Positions 51,510-60,765 of a stretch of 64,000 bases of DNA are shown piece by piece. Position numbers and translations under genes: made by a program. Source of the stretch: Chitinibacter sp046530675 (GTDB lineage Bacteria > Pseudomonadota > Gammaproteobacteria > Burkholderiales > Chitinibacteraceae). The DNA lies in contig NZ_CP172558.1 of assembly GCF_046530675.1 (NCBI RefSeq), forward strand, positions 1,860,001 to 1,924,000. Direction: 5' to 3'. Numbering within the stretch: position 1 is the first letter of the stretch; every line of letters begins with the position of its first letter. The notes below the pieces were generated by a model. The model was not told where the DNA came from and did not search any database. It saw only the letters and a list, made by a program, of their open reading frames with translations.

Positions 51510-52673
51510 CTATTTATTTCTCAGCGCCTTGCTGACGCTATTGAGTAGCGTGAAGTTGGCATCGTCCTGCGTCACTTCCCAGATCATCACGCCGCCGAGT
51601 TTTTTCTCTTTGACGTATTTCACTTTCTCGGCCAGAGACGTCGGGTCGTCATAGGTAATCAGCTCTTTTTTACCCGCGTGATACAGATACGGCGAGTTGC
51701 CTGATTCGGCATTGCGATACGCTTTCCAGCCCTCGGCTTTGGCATATTTAGTCTGGAAATCGGCCCAACTGGCGACGCCGGCTTCGGGCTCATCCTTCAG
51801 GCCGGGGCCTGACATCGCTTGCGCCAAGCCGTCGCCTTTTTCTCCGGCCGCAACATTACCGAGACCGCGCACATAAAATGGCACGCCGAGCACCAGTTGT
51901 GCCGGTTTTGCGCCGAGCGACAGCAAGTAATCAACGGCCTTGCTGCTCGATAACACATTGCCATCCGGATCGTTCGGTACGCTGTGCAGACTGGCGTGCA
52001 GCGTCGCGGTTTTGCTCCAGCCGCCGGCTCTATCGTAGGCCATCAGATTGACCCAATCGAGTAGCGGCAGCGCGGCTTTCATATCGTAGCCTTGCATCAC
52101 CCAGCCGCCGTTATTGGCGGGGATCGCGACACTGAGCTGATAGCTTTTTTTATCGGCTTTGCCTGCGGTATCGAGTGCTTTGCGAAAATCGCCGAGCAAG
52201 CTGACCCAGTTTTTCAAATCGGCAGGTGACGCGTCGGCGGCGTAATCGCCACCAGTGACCGGATGCTCCCAATCCAGATCAAGGCCGACGCAGCCTGAGT
52301 CACGCATAATTGCAATCGACGACTTCACCAGCTTGGCGCGGCCCGCTTCGGTTTGCGCGGTTTTCGCGATATTGCGCGAACCCGTCCAGCCGCCAATCGC
52401 CCACATGCAGTTCAAGTTGGGATTGCTCTTTTTCGCAGCTTTAAACTGTGCCAGCCATAAATCAGCACCGGCTTTCGTCGCTGCCGGCAAATACGCTTCG
52501 CCGCTGGCGTTGACTTCGATAAACGACAAAATGCCGACATCGAGCTTGGGCAATTGCGCACCGGTTTTACTGACTGTCGCAGCGTCTTTCCACGTTGGCA
52601 GGTAGGAAATCAATTTATCGTTCGCAAAGCTGGTCGCCGACAAAGCCAGCAGGGCATAAGGCCAGAGTTTCAT
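51510..52673 (-). CDS. Secreted GH18 chitinase
   Basis: 387 residues: signal peptide (MKLWPYALLALSATSFA), then a GH18 barrel with CMWAIGGWTGSRN, the catalytic DxDxE motif in GCVGLDLDWEHP, WVNLMAYDRAGGW and the last strand GGVMIWEVTQDD. It cleaves chitin with retention, via the substrate's N-acetyl group. No chitin-binding domain is seen, unlike the GH19 enzyme. AAGGA precedes the ATG at 52673; the frame extends 63 residues upstream without family resemblance. Confidence 0.93.
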   Translation of the reverse strand: MKLWPYALLALSATSFANDKLISYLPTWKDAATVSKTGAQLPKLDVGILSFIEVNASGEAYLPAATKAGADLWLAQFKAAKKSNPNLNCMWAIGGWTGSRNIAKTAQTEAGRAKLVKSSIAIMRDSGCVGLDLDWEHPVTGGDYAADASPADLKNWVSLLGDFRKALDTAGKADKKSYQLSVAIPANNGGWVMQGYDMKAALPLLDWVNLMAYDRAGGWSKTATLHASLHSVPNDPDGNVLSSSKAVDYLLSLGAKPAQLVLGVPFYVRGLGNVAAGEKGDGLAQAMSGPGLKDEPEAGVASWADFQTKYAKAEGWKAYRNAESGNSPYLYHAGKKELITYDDPTSLAEKVKYVKEKKLGGVMIWEVTQDDANFTLLNSVSKALRNK

Positions 52674-52950
52674 TTTTGTATCCTTTGTATTGATCGAATT
52701 GATCCGTTGTTGGCCAGTATACGGACGGGCGAAAAGAGCGCCAATCATTGCGCTCACCTTGTCGGTATCGTGACTGAATGGGGGAATTTGCCGGCAAAAT
52801 CTGGCTTGATTGCGGCGCCAAAACGCAGCGAATGCCGCCATCAATCGGATCAATTTCACCACGAACTAACGATGCTTAATGCTTGGCTGAAGTTGCTTGG
52901 TTTAAACTCGGTGGCTGGCCGGGTTCGGCCAAGAGTGGATAATAGGCGTC

Positions 52951-53232
52951 ATGAGACAGATCTATCGCATGTCACTAAAGGGAATCGCTTGGATCGCCAC
53001 GGCTTTTGCTGGCTGGAATTTTCTAGGTGATTGGCTGGCTCCAGATTACTGCCTAGACTTCAGCGGCGCCTTCGATTATGTCAACTGGCGTTGCAGCTAC
53101 GACGACGGGGAGGCCTTTCCCTATATAGCCTTTGCGGCCTACAGCCTGCCGTCGTTCCAGCTATTCGCGGGATTGCTTGTATTGGCTATTGTGTTACAGG
53201 TGGCGCTGCGCCGTCCACGTACTGACGCCTAG
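52951..53232 (+). CDS. Small membrane protein of unknown function
   Basis: 93 residues with a helix at about 10-28 and another at about 62-85. Between them lies a loop with paired cysteines, DYCLDFSGAFDYVNWRCSY, a pattern seen in small proteobacterial membrane proteins of unknown role. The loop would face the periplasm if the usual charge rule holds. No clear ribosome site. Moderately sure that it is a gene. Confidence 0.6.
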   Translation: MRQIYRMSLKGIAWIATAFAGWNFLGDWLAPDYCLDFSGAFDYVNWRCSYDDGEAFPYIAFAAYSLPSFQLFAGLLVLAIVLQVALRRPRTDA

Positions 53233-53286
53233 CCTCACATCTATTACCAGTCTACATGGTGCCGAGTATGTCGATGAAGGCTAGCG

Positions 53287-53355
53287 CCATTCCTCCGATT
53301 AGCGCAGCGTAATCGGAGGAATGGCATGCGTACGATTACGCTGCGCTAATCGTAC
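53287..53355. repeat. Twin hairpins with mirrored loops
   Basis: Hairpin 1 (53287-53324): perfect 15-bp stem CCATTCCTCCGATTA, loop GCGCAGCG. Hairpin 2 (53330-53355): perfect 9-bp stem GTACGATTA, loop CGCTGCGC, the reverse complement of loop 1. The core ATTACGCTGCGCTAAT resembles a dispersed proteobacterial repeat. The preceding GAGTATGTCGATGAAGGCTA (53264-53283) duplicates the start of the palindrome at 53412. Confidence 0.85.
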
Positions 53356-53411
53356 CTACCTATTTGCGGGATAATGTGTCAGTGGAAGGCTGGGTAGATA
53401 TATACTGTGTT

Positions 53412-53460
53412 GGGTATGTCGATGAAGGCTATTGTGGTATTGCCCTTGATGAATATACCC
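53412..53460. repeat. 49-bp palindrome, intergenic copy
   Basis: GGGTATGTCGATGAAGGCTATT...GCCCTTGATGAATATACCC, with exact outer hexamers and well-paired interior (AAGGC / GCCCTT). Confidence 0.88.
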
Positions 53461-53465
53461 ATTGA

Positions 53466-53500
53466 AAAAAATTGCCCGCAATCGCGGGCAATTTTCATTT
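53466..53500. terminator. Terminator for rlmD
   Basis: AAAATTGCCCGC-AATC-GCGGGCAATTTT perfect stem; the A run on the plus strand becomes the U tail of the minus-strand rlmD transcript. Confidence 0.9.
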
Positions 53501-53516
53501 GGGCGGTGCTGCCGGT

Positions 53517-54821
53517 TTATTCTTTCTCAAACCACGCGATGCTTTCGACGTGCGCGGTGTGCGGGAACATATTGATGATGCCGGCGGTTTTGAGCGTATA
53601 GCCTTTTTCGTTAACCAGAATATCGGCGTCGCGCGCCAGCGTGGACGGGCTGCACGAGACATAAACAATCCGTTTCGGTCCGTTGTCGGCGGAAATCGCC
53701 TGACACAGTGACAGCGCGCCGTCGCGTGGCGGATCGATCAGCATTTTGTCGAAAGCCCCAAGCTTTTCCAGCCATTCGGGGTTCATATCGAACAGATTGG
53801 CCATTGTGAAGTCGGTCAGATGATCCAGACCATTGTGCTTGGCGCCTTCAAAAGCGCGCTCGACCAACTGCTGGCTGCCTTCCATACCGAGTACCTGTGC
53901 GCCACTGCGCGCAATCGGTAGCGTGAAATTACCCAAGCCACAGAACATGTCGGCAATGCGTTCGCCCGGTTGCGGATCGAGCATTTTGACCGCGCGCTCG
54001 ACCATCACGCGGTTGATACCGTGATTGACCTGAGTGAATTCGGTCGGCTTGAACGGCATTTCAATATTGAATTCGGGCATCAGATAAGTCAGCGCCGGAG
54101 CATCAAGCGGATACAGCGGGTAGGCGGTGTCCGGACCTTTCGGTTGTAACCAGATCTGGACTTGCCACTGATCGGCGTAGGCCTTGAACAGCGCAAAATC
54201 GGCGTCATTGATGTCTTCCATATTGCGGAACACCAGCACAGTGACATTCGCGCCGACAGCGAGTTCGATTTGCGGCATGCGGTCGAAAATCGACAAGCCT
54301 TTCACCAGCTCGCGTAATGCCGGTAGCTGGTCTGAAACGTGTTTGGGCAGAATATGGCATTCGTGCATGTCGGCAATAAAGCTCGAGCGTTTTTCATGAA
54401 AGCCGACGAGGACGGTGCCTTTTTTAACGACATTTTTGACCGACAGGCGGCCACGATGACGATAGCCCCAGGCCGGGCCGTAAATCGCTGGCAATATCGA
54501 TTGCGGCGTGACATGGCCGATGCGCTGCAGATTGTCTTCCAGAATGCGCTGTTTGGCTGCGACCTGGGCGCCAAATTCCATGTGTTGTAATGAGCAGCCA
54601 CCGCACACGCCATAGTGCGGACACTTAGGGTTTACCCGCATAAAGCTGTCATTCTGTATACTGGTCGCTTGCGCGCTTTCAAAGGTGGGCTTTTTGCGGA
54701 AACTGGTGTAAGTCACTGTTTCAAAAGGCAGGGCGCCATCGATGAACAGGGTTTTTCCATCGGCGTTATGGGCGATGCCAAAGCCTTCATGGCTGAGGGA
54801 TTCAATTTTGACTGTGTTCAT
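53517..54821 (-). CDS. rlmD: 23S rRNA (uracil-1939-C5)-methyltransferase
   Basis: 434 residues. TRAM-like N-terminal domain, Fe-S cluster cysteines in CPHYGVCGGCSLQH (near 67-80) with a further one downstream, SAM-binding MFCGLGNFTLPIA, and the catalytic Cys in VSCSPSTLARDADIL. It methylates U1939. Start at the ATG at 54821 (MNTVKIESL); upstream extension is not family-like. Divergent from the hybrid kinase gene, 88 bp apart. Confidence 0.94.
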   Translation of the reverse strand: MNTVKIESLSHEGFGIAHNADGKTLFIDGALPFETVTYTSFRKKPTFESAQATSIQNDSFMRVNPKCPHYGVCGGCSLQHMEFGAQVAAKQRILEDNLQRIGHVTPQSILPAIYGPAWGYRHRGRLSVKNVVKKGTVLVGFHEKRSSFIADMHECHILPKHVSDQLPALRELVKGLSIFDRMPQIELAVGANVTVLVFRNMEDINDADFALFKAYADQWQVQIWLQPKGPDTAYPLYPLDAPALTYLMPEFNIEMPFKPTEFTQVNHGINRVMVERAVKMLDPQPGERIADMFCGLGNFTLPIARSGAQVLGMEGSQQLVERAFEGAKHNGLDHLTDFTMANLFDMNPEWLEKLGAFDKMLIDPPRDGALSLCQAISADNGPKRIVYVSCSPSTLARDADILVNEKGYTLKTAGIINMFPHTAHVESIAWFEKE

Positions 54822-54909
54822 GCTGTGGGCTGAGTTCATGCTATGCAGTGGGCGCAATTGTAATAGGTTGCAATTATAACCGAGACAGGACATCAGGCTG
54901 TTATCCATC

Positions 54910-57513
54910 ATGAAGCTCAAATCCACATTGCAATGCTCAGCTATGCTCGAGGCCAAGGACTGGGATGTTTTTGCCGAGCAGCTGGTTCACTCGATCCGCA
55001 CGTCGTTTGATGCCAAGCGCACGTTTCTGGTTTTGCCCGACGACGCCGGTGGATTGAAAATCCATGCCCAATCAGTGATCGGTTTGCGTTCGCTGTGTTT
55101 TGGTGAGCCGCAGAAACCGGAAAGTTTTTATGGTTTGGCTGTGACAGACTTGCAGCGCCAATTGCACTCTCCGGCGCTGTCGGTGCAGCCGGTTGATTTT
55201 CAGGTGCAGGATATCTGGGAAGTCGATGGTGATAGCGTTCCCGAGCTGGTGCGCTGGATTTTACCGCTTGAATCGCATGGCAAGCTGATCGCTTGTCTGT
55301 ATGTCGAGTTGTCCGATGTGCTGAGCCTAAAGTCATATTTGTCCACTTCGGAATTCTGGGTCGAGTGCGAAGCGCTGGCGACGCTGCTGGCTGACCGGAT
55401 TGAATCATTGCTCACCGGCGGCGAGGTGTCGCTTGATGAAATGACCCGCCGTTTGCAAACCAGTCTGAAACGTACCGAAGAATATCGCAAATTATTGCAA
55501 AATCTGCATGAAGTTACGCTCAGGCTGACGCAAACGACCGATCTGGACACGCTGCAGCGTGAGACGGTGCGTGCGGCCATTACCGAGCTGGGAATAGATC
55601 GTCTGGGCTTGTTTGCGATCGATCAGGAACAGGATTTGATGCTGGGGACTTATGGTACCGATAACGACGGTAATCTGACCGACGAGCACTGGTATAGCTG
55701 TCCGATTCCGCAGCACCCCATTTTTTTTGCCGCAGCAGAAAAGCCCGGCGAAGTGATCGTCAAGGAAGACGCGCCGATTTATTACAATAAAGTGGTCGTG
55801 GGGCGCGGCTGGAATTCATTGGTGGGACTGTACGCCGATGGCATCCATCTGGGCTGGATGGCGGCCGATAACTTTTTGCGCCGCCGTCCGCTGATGCCGT
55901 ATCAGCGTGAAGTGATGAAATTGTTTGCTGCGATTGTCGCGCAATTGATTCGTGCCAAACAGGTGCAGCAGCAAATGCATCAGCTCAATGAAAGGCTGTC
56001 GCAACAGGCGTGCGAGCTTGAGCGCGCCAAGGACGAGGCCGAAGCGGCCAGCCGTGCCAAGTCTGATTTTCTGGCGATGATCAGCCATGAAATCCGCACT
56101 CCGCTCAATGGCGTGCTCGGTTTTGCCCAGTTGCTCAAGGATACTGAGCTTAATAAAAACCAGAGTGAATACGTCAGTAATATTCGCAAGTCCGGCGACT
56201 CGCTGGTGATGCTGATTAATGATCTGCTCGATTTTTCGAAAATTGAAGCTGGTAAATTCGAACTGGCGTCAGATTTCTTCAATTTGCAAGAAGTACTGGA
56301 AGACTCTTGCAGCATGCTGGTGTCGCGCGCGGTCGAGCGGCGGATCGAGCTGGTGCTCGATATTGCGCCGGTGTTTCCTGGGCGCTATTTCGGCGATGGT
56401 TTGCGGCTTAAACAGGTGATGGTCAACCTGATTGCCAATGCTTTGAAATTTACCGAGCAGGGCGGTGTTTATGTCAGTGCTGATGTAGTGAACGATGTTA
56501 TCGAACTGCGAGTGAAAGACACCGGGATTGGTATTAGCAAGGCGCAGCAGGCTTTGCTGTTCCGGCGCTTTTATCAGGCCGATGCCGGGTCAACGCGTCG
56601 CTATGGCGGAACGGGTCTGGGGCTGGCAATTTGCAAATTATTACTCGAATTGATGGGCGGCTCGATTGAGGTCGAATCCGAGCTGGGGCAGGGGGCATGT
56701 TTTATTGCCCGTTTGCCGTTGAACACCGAGGAGGTCATCCGTCCACGGGTTCTGCCAACGCTGGCGGCATTGCAGGGTAAAACAGTGGCTCTGCTGGGTT
56801 TGCCAAGCTGGAGTCTGTCATGGATCAAGCGTCTGCTCTGTGCATCGGGGGTGCAATGGCTCGATTGGCAGCACGATAGTTTGAATCATGCCGATCTGCT
56901 GATTGTTGATGAAGACGCCAGTGGCCCTTCAAGCCTGAAAGTGCATTGTCCGACGCTGGTGCTGGGTTGGCAAACGCCCCAGAATGCGCAGGCGGCCAAG
57001 CGTGCCTTTCTGGTCAAGCCCGCTTTGAGTGAGATCGGGCTGATTCGTGCTTTGCGCAAATTATTCGAAATTCAGCCCTCGACCGCTCCGGCCTCGCCAA
57101 CGCATTTGCGTTTTCGCGGGCATGTACTGGTGGCCGAAGACAATCCGATGAATCAGCGGGTGGTCAGTGCTTTTTTGCGTAAGCTAGGTTGCAGCGTCGC
57201 GATCGCCAATAGTGGCAAAGAGGCGGTTGAGCTGGTGCAGCGTGAATGTTTTGATCTGGTGCTGATGGATTGGCAAATGCCGGAAATGGATGGCATCGAA
57301 GCGACGCGGCTGTTGCGCAGCCAGCCGCAGTTTGCCAATTTGCCCATTATTGCGCTGACTGCCAATGCCTACGAGAGCAGCGAGCAACATTGCCTGGCGG
57401 CAGGTATGGATGGCTTTTTGGCCAAGCCGCTGGAGTTGTCCCGCTTGCAGGATATGCTGGCTTATTATCTGGTCGAGTGTGATGACGAGTCCTGTGCCGT
57501 ACAAAATGTCTGA
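54910..57513 (+). CDS. Soluble hybrid histidine kinase with GAF domains and a receiver
   Basis: 867 residues, no membrane helix. GAF-like regions about 15-175 and 200-345, coiled linker, HisKA with phosphorylated His393 (MISHEIRTPLNGVLGF), HATPase_c (NLIANALKF, DTGIGI, GGTGLGLAI). A degenerate receiver-like segment follows (about 620-715, no clear phospho-Asp block), then a true receiver with Asp787 in LVLMDWQMPEMDG. It likely senses a small cytoplasmic ligand and relays to a phosphotransfer protein encoded elsewhere. Confidence 0.9.
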   Translation: MKLKSTLQCSAMLEAKDWDVFAEQLVHSIRTSFDAKRTFLVLPDDAGGLKIHAQSVIGLRSLCFGEPQKPESFYGLAVTDLQRQLHSPALSVQPVDFQVQDIWEVDGDSVPELVRWILPLESHGKLIACLYVELSDVLSLKSYLSTSEFWVECEALATLLADRIESLLTGGEVSLDEMTRRLQTSLKRTEEYRKLLQNLHEVTLRLTQTTDLDTLQRETVRAAITELGIDRLGLFAIDQEQDLMLGTYGTDNDGNLTDEHWYSCPIPQHPIFFAAAEKPGEVIVKEDAPIYYNKVVVGRGWNSLVGLYADGIHLGWMAADNFLRRRPLMPYQREVMKLFAAIVAQLIRAKQVQQQMHQLNERLSQQACELERAKDEAEAASRAKSDFLAMISHEIRTPLNGVLGFAQLLKDTELNKNQSEYVSNIRKSGDSLVMLINDLLDFSKIEAGKFELASDFFNLQEVLEDSCSMLVSRAVERRIELVLDIAPVFPGRYFGDGLRLKQVMVNLIANALKFTEQGGVYVSADVVNDVIELRVKDTGIGISKAQQALLFRRFYQADAGSTRRYGGTGLGLAICKLLLELMGGSIEVESELGQGACFIARLPLNTEEVIRPRVLPTLAALQGKTVALLGLPSWSLSWIKRLLCASGVQWLDWQHDSLNHADLLIVDEDASGPSSLKVHCPTLVLGWQTPQNAQAAKRAFLVKPALSEIGLIRALRKLFEIQPSTAPASPTHLRFRGHVLVAEDNPMNQRVVSAFLRKLGCSVAIANSGKEAVELVQRECFDLVLMDWQMPEMDGIEATRLLRSQPQFANLPIIALTANAYESSEQHCLAAGMDGFLAKPLELSRLQDMLAYYLVECDDESCAVQNV

Positions 57514-57615
57514 CTTAACTGACGTTGACCGGGATCGCAATGGGGAAAACCATGAGCGGCAAATGCAGCCAATTGACGTATCCTGAAGCCTCTTTTCACA
57601 GGTTTTTGACAAGGC

Positions 57616-58518
57616 ATGAATTCTGATCGGAAAAATACCAGCCTGACCGGGCACATGCTGGTGCTGTTTTGTGTGCTGGTCTGGGGCGTGACTTTTGTTT
57701 CGACCAAGATTTTGCTGGCATGGCGCAGCCCGGTTGAAATCGCGCTGGATCGCTTTGTACTTGCCTACGCTTTGCTGGCCATTTTCCATCCGGTTTTCAG
57801 GCGTCTTTCCTGGCGCGAAGAGGCTTATTTTTTCGGTCTGGGGCTGTTTGGCGTCACGCTGTATTTTCTGACCGAAAATATTGCGCTGCAATACACGCAG
57901 GCCTCCAGCGTCGGCTTGCTGGTCTCGTCGGCCCCCTTGCTGACGGCTTTTTTTGCCCATTTCACCACGCACGACGAAAAGCTCAGCGCCAAATTGATCG
58001 GCGGTTCGCTGATTGCACTGGCTGGTGTGGCGCTGGTGATGTTTAACGGCAGCGTGATTTTGCAGCTCAGCCCACTGGGCGACATTCTGGCGCTTTCTGC
58101 TGGTGCGGCATGGGCGGTTTATTCATTGATGCTCAAGCGCGCCGGGCAGCGCTATGGCTATCTGTTTCTGACCCGACAAGTTTTCTTTTACGGCATTCTG
58201 ACTTTGCTGCCTGCGGCATGGTTGATGGATTACCGGCTTGATCTGGGCTTGTGGCTCAATCCGGTGCAGGGCGGCAATATGGTTTTTCTGGGTGTTGTCG
58301 CATCGGCTTTGTGTTATGTCGCATGGAATAAAGCCGTTGGCATCATCGGTGCGGTGAAGGCCAGTAATTACATTTACTTGATTCCGATGATCACGATGCT
58401 GACTGCGGTGCTGGTGCTGGGCGAGCGGATTACCGGTCTGGGCGCGACTGGAGCGGCCTTGATTTTATTTGGGGTATATTACGCAGAGCATGGTTTTAAT
58501 TGGCCTAGCTTTAAATAG
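57616..58518 (+). CDS. EamA/DMT-family transporter
   Basis: 300 residues, ten hydrophobic helices in two EamA repeats (about 15-145 and 155-295). The first repeat opens with VLVWGVTFVSTKILL and the second ends VLVLGERITGLGATGAALILFGVY. Family members export or import metabolites such as amino acids; the substrate here is unknown. Starts about 100 bp after the kinase gene. Confidence 0.88.
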   Translation: MNSDRKNTSLTGHMLVLFCVLVWGVTFVSTKILLAWRSPVEIALDRFVLAYALLAIFHPVFRRLSWREEAYFFGLGLFGVTLYFLTENIALQYTQASSVGLLVSSAPLLTAFFAHFTTHDEKLSAKLIGGSLIALAGVALVMFNGSVILQLSPLGDILALSAGAAWAVYSLMLKRAGQRYGYLFLTRQVFFYGILTLLPAAWLMDYRLDLGLWLNPVQGGNMVFLGVVASALCYVAWNKAVGIIGAVKASNYIYLIPMITMLTAVLVLGERITGLGATGAALILFGVYYAEHGFNWPSFK

Positions 58519-58572
58519 GTGTGGGAGGTATGCTCTGGCGCGGGCTTTCGGTGCCAGAGCATTGAGTTGTGA

Positions 58573-59271
58573 TTATTTGGCGGGCGCAGCGAGGCATTTG
58601 TACGCCAGACCTGCCAGTGCCGCACCGAGCAGCGGCGCGAGCCAGAAGAGCCAGACCTGTGATAATGCAGCGGTGTCGGCAAATAATGCCACTGCCAGAC
58701 TGCGCGCCGGATTGACCGACGTATTACTGACCGGAATCGAAATCAGGTGAATCAGCGTCAATCCCAGGCCAATCGCAATCGGGGCAAAACCGGCTGGGGC
58801 GCGATGCTCGGTGGCGCCCAGAATGATGAGCAGAAACATGAAAGTCATGACGACTTCACAGACAAAAACCGCCATCATTGAATAGCCGCCCGGCGACAGG
58901 GTATCAAAGCCGTTGCTGGCAAAGCCACCGGCAACAAAACCGGCTTTGCCTGACGCGATCAGGTAAATGACCGCCGCACCTGCAATGCCGCCCAGCACCT
59001 GCGCGGCCATATAGGGTAATACTTCCTGTGGTGAAAATCGGCCAGCGACCAGCAAGCCCAGTGAGACTACCGGATTCAGATGACAGCCTGAAATATGACC
59101 AATGGCGAAGGCCATCGTGAGGACAGTCAGGCCAAAGGCCAGCGAAACGCCGGTGAAGCCAATTCCCAGTTCGGGAAAGGTGGCTGCCAGCACTGCACTG
59201 CCGCAGCCACCCAGTACCAGCCAGAATGTGCCGATAAACTCGGCAGCAAGTCGTTGTGACAAGGTGAACAT
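58573..59271 (-). CDS. aqpZ: Aquaporin Z-type water channel with altered first NPA motif
   Basis: 232 residues, six helices. The sequence tracks E. coli AqpZ closely (GFAPIAIGLGLTLIHLISIPVSNTSVNPARS). The second NPA box is intact, with the selectivity-filter His, Thr and Arg nearby. The first box reads Asn66-Pro67-Val68 in GCHLNPVVSLGL instead of NPA. Such changes occur in some aquaporins and can affect gating or selectivity, so function is likely water transport but slightly uncertain. Lies convergent to the EamA gene. Confidence 0.92.
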   Translation of the reverse strand: MFTLSQRLAAEFIGTFWLVLGGCGSAVLAATFPELGIGFTGVSLAFGLTVLTMAFAIGHISGCHLNPVVSLGLLVAGRFSPQEVLPYMAAQVLGGIAGAAVIYLIASGKAGFVAGGFASNGFDTLSPGGYSMMAVFVCEVVMTFMFLLIILGATEHRAPAGFAPIAIGLGLTLIHLISIPVSNTSVNPARSLAVALFADTAALSQVWLFWLAPLLGAALAGLAYKCLAAPAK

Positions 59272-59414
59272 TTTCAGCTCCTTTTCAAATGAACCAAAAC
59301 AGGGCTGAAATTGCCTGAGTCCGGCATCAGCCTGTATGCAAGTTCGCGCTGAGTTGCGCTAGCAAGAGCCGTATTCAGCGCCCTTGTCTGGTTCAGAATA
59401 GTTGCTGATGTCGA

Positions 59415-60473
59415 TCAGGCGTGCAAAATGCTGGTCAATGCGTCGACCAGCGCAGTGCATTCGGCATCGGTGCCGATTGAAATCCGCAGGAATTGCTCGA
59501 TCCGTGGCTGTTTGAAGTGGCGAACCAGAATCGCCCGTTCGCGCAAAGCCTGAGCCAATTTGGCTGCGTCATGCTCCGGATGACGGGCGAAAATGAAATT
59601 GGCTTTCGATGGCAAAACCTCAAAACCCAGTTGCTTCAGATGCCCTGTCAGGGTATCTCGACTGGTGTTAATTGCAGCACAGGTTTGATCGAAATACCCC
59701 TTGTCCTCAAATGCCGCTACCGCACCGGCAAGTGCAACGCGATCCAGTGGATAAGAATTGAAACTGTTTTTGACCCGCTCCAGCCCCGCAATCAAGTCAG
59801 GGTGCCCAACGGCAAAACCGACTCGCAGGCCGGCGAGCGAACGCGATTTTGATAGCGTTTGTACCACGAGCAGATTGTCGTAACGTTTGATCAGGCTGAT
59901 CGCGCTGACGCCGCCGAAATCGACATACGCTTCATCGACGACAAGCACCTGACCGGGATTCGCCTTGAGCAGGGCTTCGATTTGCTCAAGCGGCATCAGA
60001 ATGCCGGTTGGCGCATTCGGATTGGGGAAAATAATCGCGCCACCATCGACATAATCCGCAGTGTCGATTTCAAATGCACCATTCAGCGGCACGGCGCGGT
60101 ATTCAATCCCGTACAGCCCGCAATACACCGGATAAAAGCTGTAGCTGATATCGGGAAACAGCAAAGGTTTATCGTGCTTGAGCAGCGCCTGAAAAGTATG
60201 CGCCAGCACTTCATCCGAGCTATTGCCGACAAACACATTGGCGCGAGCCACATCATAATAGGCTGCCACCGCGTCTTTGAGCGCGTCGCCGTTCGGATCG
60301 GGGTAGAGGCGCAAATGATCGTTCACCGCAGCCTGCATCGCCGCGATGGCCTTCGGTGAAGGGCCGTATGGGTTTTCATTGGTGTTGAGTTTGATCAGAT
60401 TGGTGATCTTGGGCTGCTCACCGGGCGTATAGGGGGTGAGCGTGTGAACAACGGGGCTCCAGAAGCGGCTCAT
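59415..60473 (-). CDS. hisC: Histidinol-phosphate aminotransferase, copy 1
   Basis: 352 residues, PLP fold type I. Lys209 in QTLSKSRSLAGLRVGFA binds PLP; NENPYGPSP, VDEAYVDFGG and FLRISIGTDAECTAL are HisC blocks. It converts imidazole-acetol phosphate to histidinol phosphate. Start at the ATG at 60473 with AAGGA upstream. Its upstream sequence TTGGTAAAAT (complement at 60517-60526) recurs ahead of copy 2. The coding sequence contains an exact GGGTAT-N37-ATACCC at 59651-59699. Confidence 0.95.
   Translation of the reverse strand: MSRFWSPVVHTLTPYTPGEQPKITNLIKLNTNENPYGPSPKAIAAMQAAVNDHLRLYPDPNGDALKDAVAAYYDVARANVFVGNSSDEVLAHTFQALLKHDKPLLFPDISYSFYPVYCGLYGIEYRAVPLNGAFEIDTADYVDGGAIIFPNPNAPTGILMPLEQIEALLKANPGQVLVVDEAYVDFGGVSAISLIKRYDNLLVVQTLSKSRSLAGLRVGFAVGHPDLIAGLERVKNSFNSYPLDRVALAGAVAAFEDKGYFDQTCAAINTSRDTLTGHLKQLGFEVLPSKANFIFARHPEHDAAKLAQALRERAILVRHFKQPRIEQFLRISIGTDAECTALVDALTSILHA
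59651..59699. repeat. 49-bp GGGTAT...ATACCC spacing inside hisC copy 1
   Basis: Exact hexamers at 49 bp within the codons for GYFDQTCAAINTSRDTL. The homologous position in copy 2 (63067-63115) has the same spacing. Confidence 0.45.
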
Positions 60474-60591
60474 GTGACGATCCTTGACGCTGGGTCTTTG
60501 GCTGAAAGCAAAAACAATTTTACCAAGAAGCAATGAAATGAGCGTTGTAGATTCAGGGCTGATTGGCAAAATTTTTCGGTAAAAAACAAAA

Positions 60592-60630
60592 AACCCCGCA
60601 AAGCCTGAACTTTCGGGGTTTATGTTTTTT
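60592..60630 (+). terminator. Terminator-like hairpin upstream of the integrase
   Basis: AACCCCGCAAAG / CTTTCGGGGTT stem with short loop, followed by TATGTTTTTTT. No plus-strand gene ends here in this window, so it may be a relic of the sequence that was joined to the integrase segment. The rest of 60474-60765 is AT-rich; I saw no tRNA gene and no clear attachment-site duplication. Confidence 0.6.
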
Positions 60631-60765
60631 TGTGGTGCCAACACGCCACTCGATTAGGTGTTCAATGCATTGATTTTATTGGGTTTGATGTGATTTTTTA
60701 TTGAAAAAGACCATCAATTAGACCAACAATGGCTAATGAAAGGGCATCAAAAGAGGGTTTGACTG

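Noticed and set aside
60474..60765. tRNA gene or att site for the integrase
   Set aside because: No cloverleaf and no direct repeat pair could be found by eye within the window.
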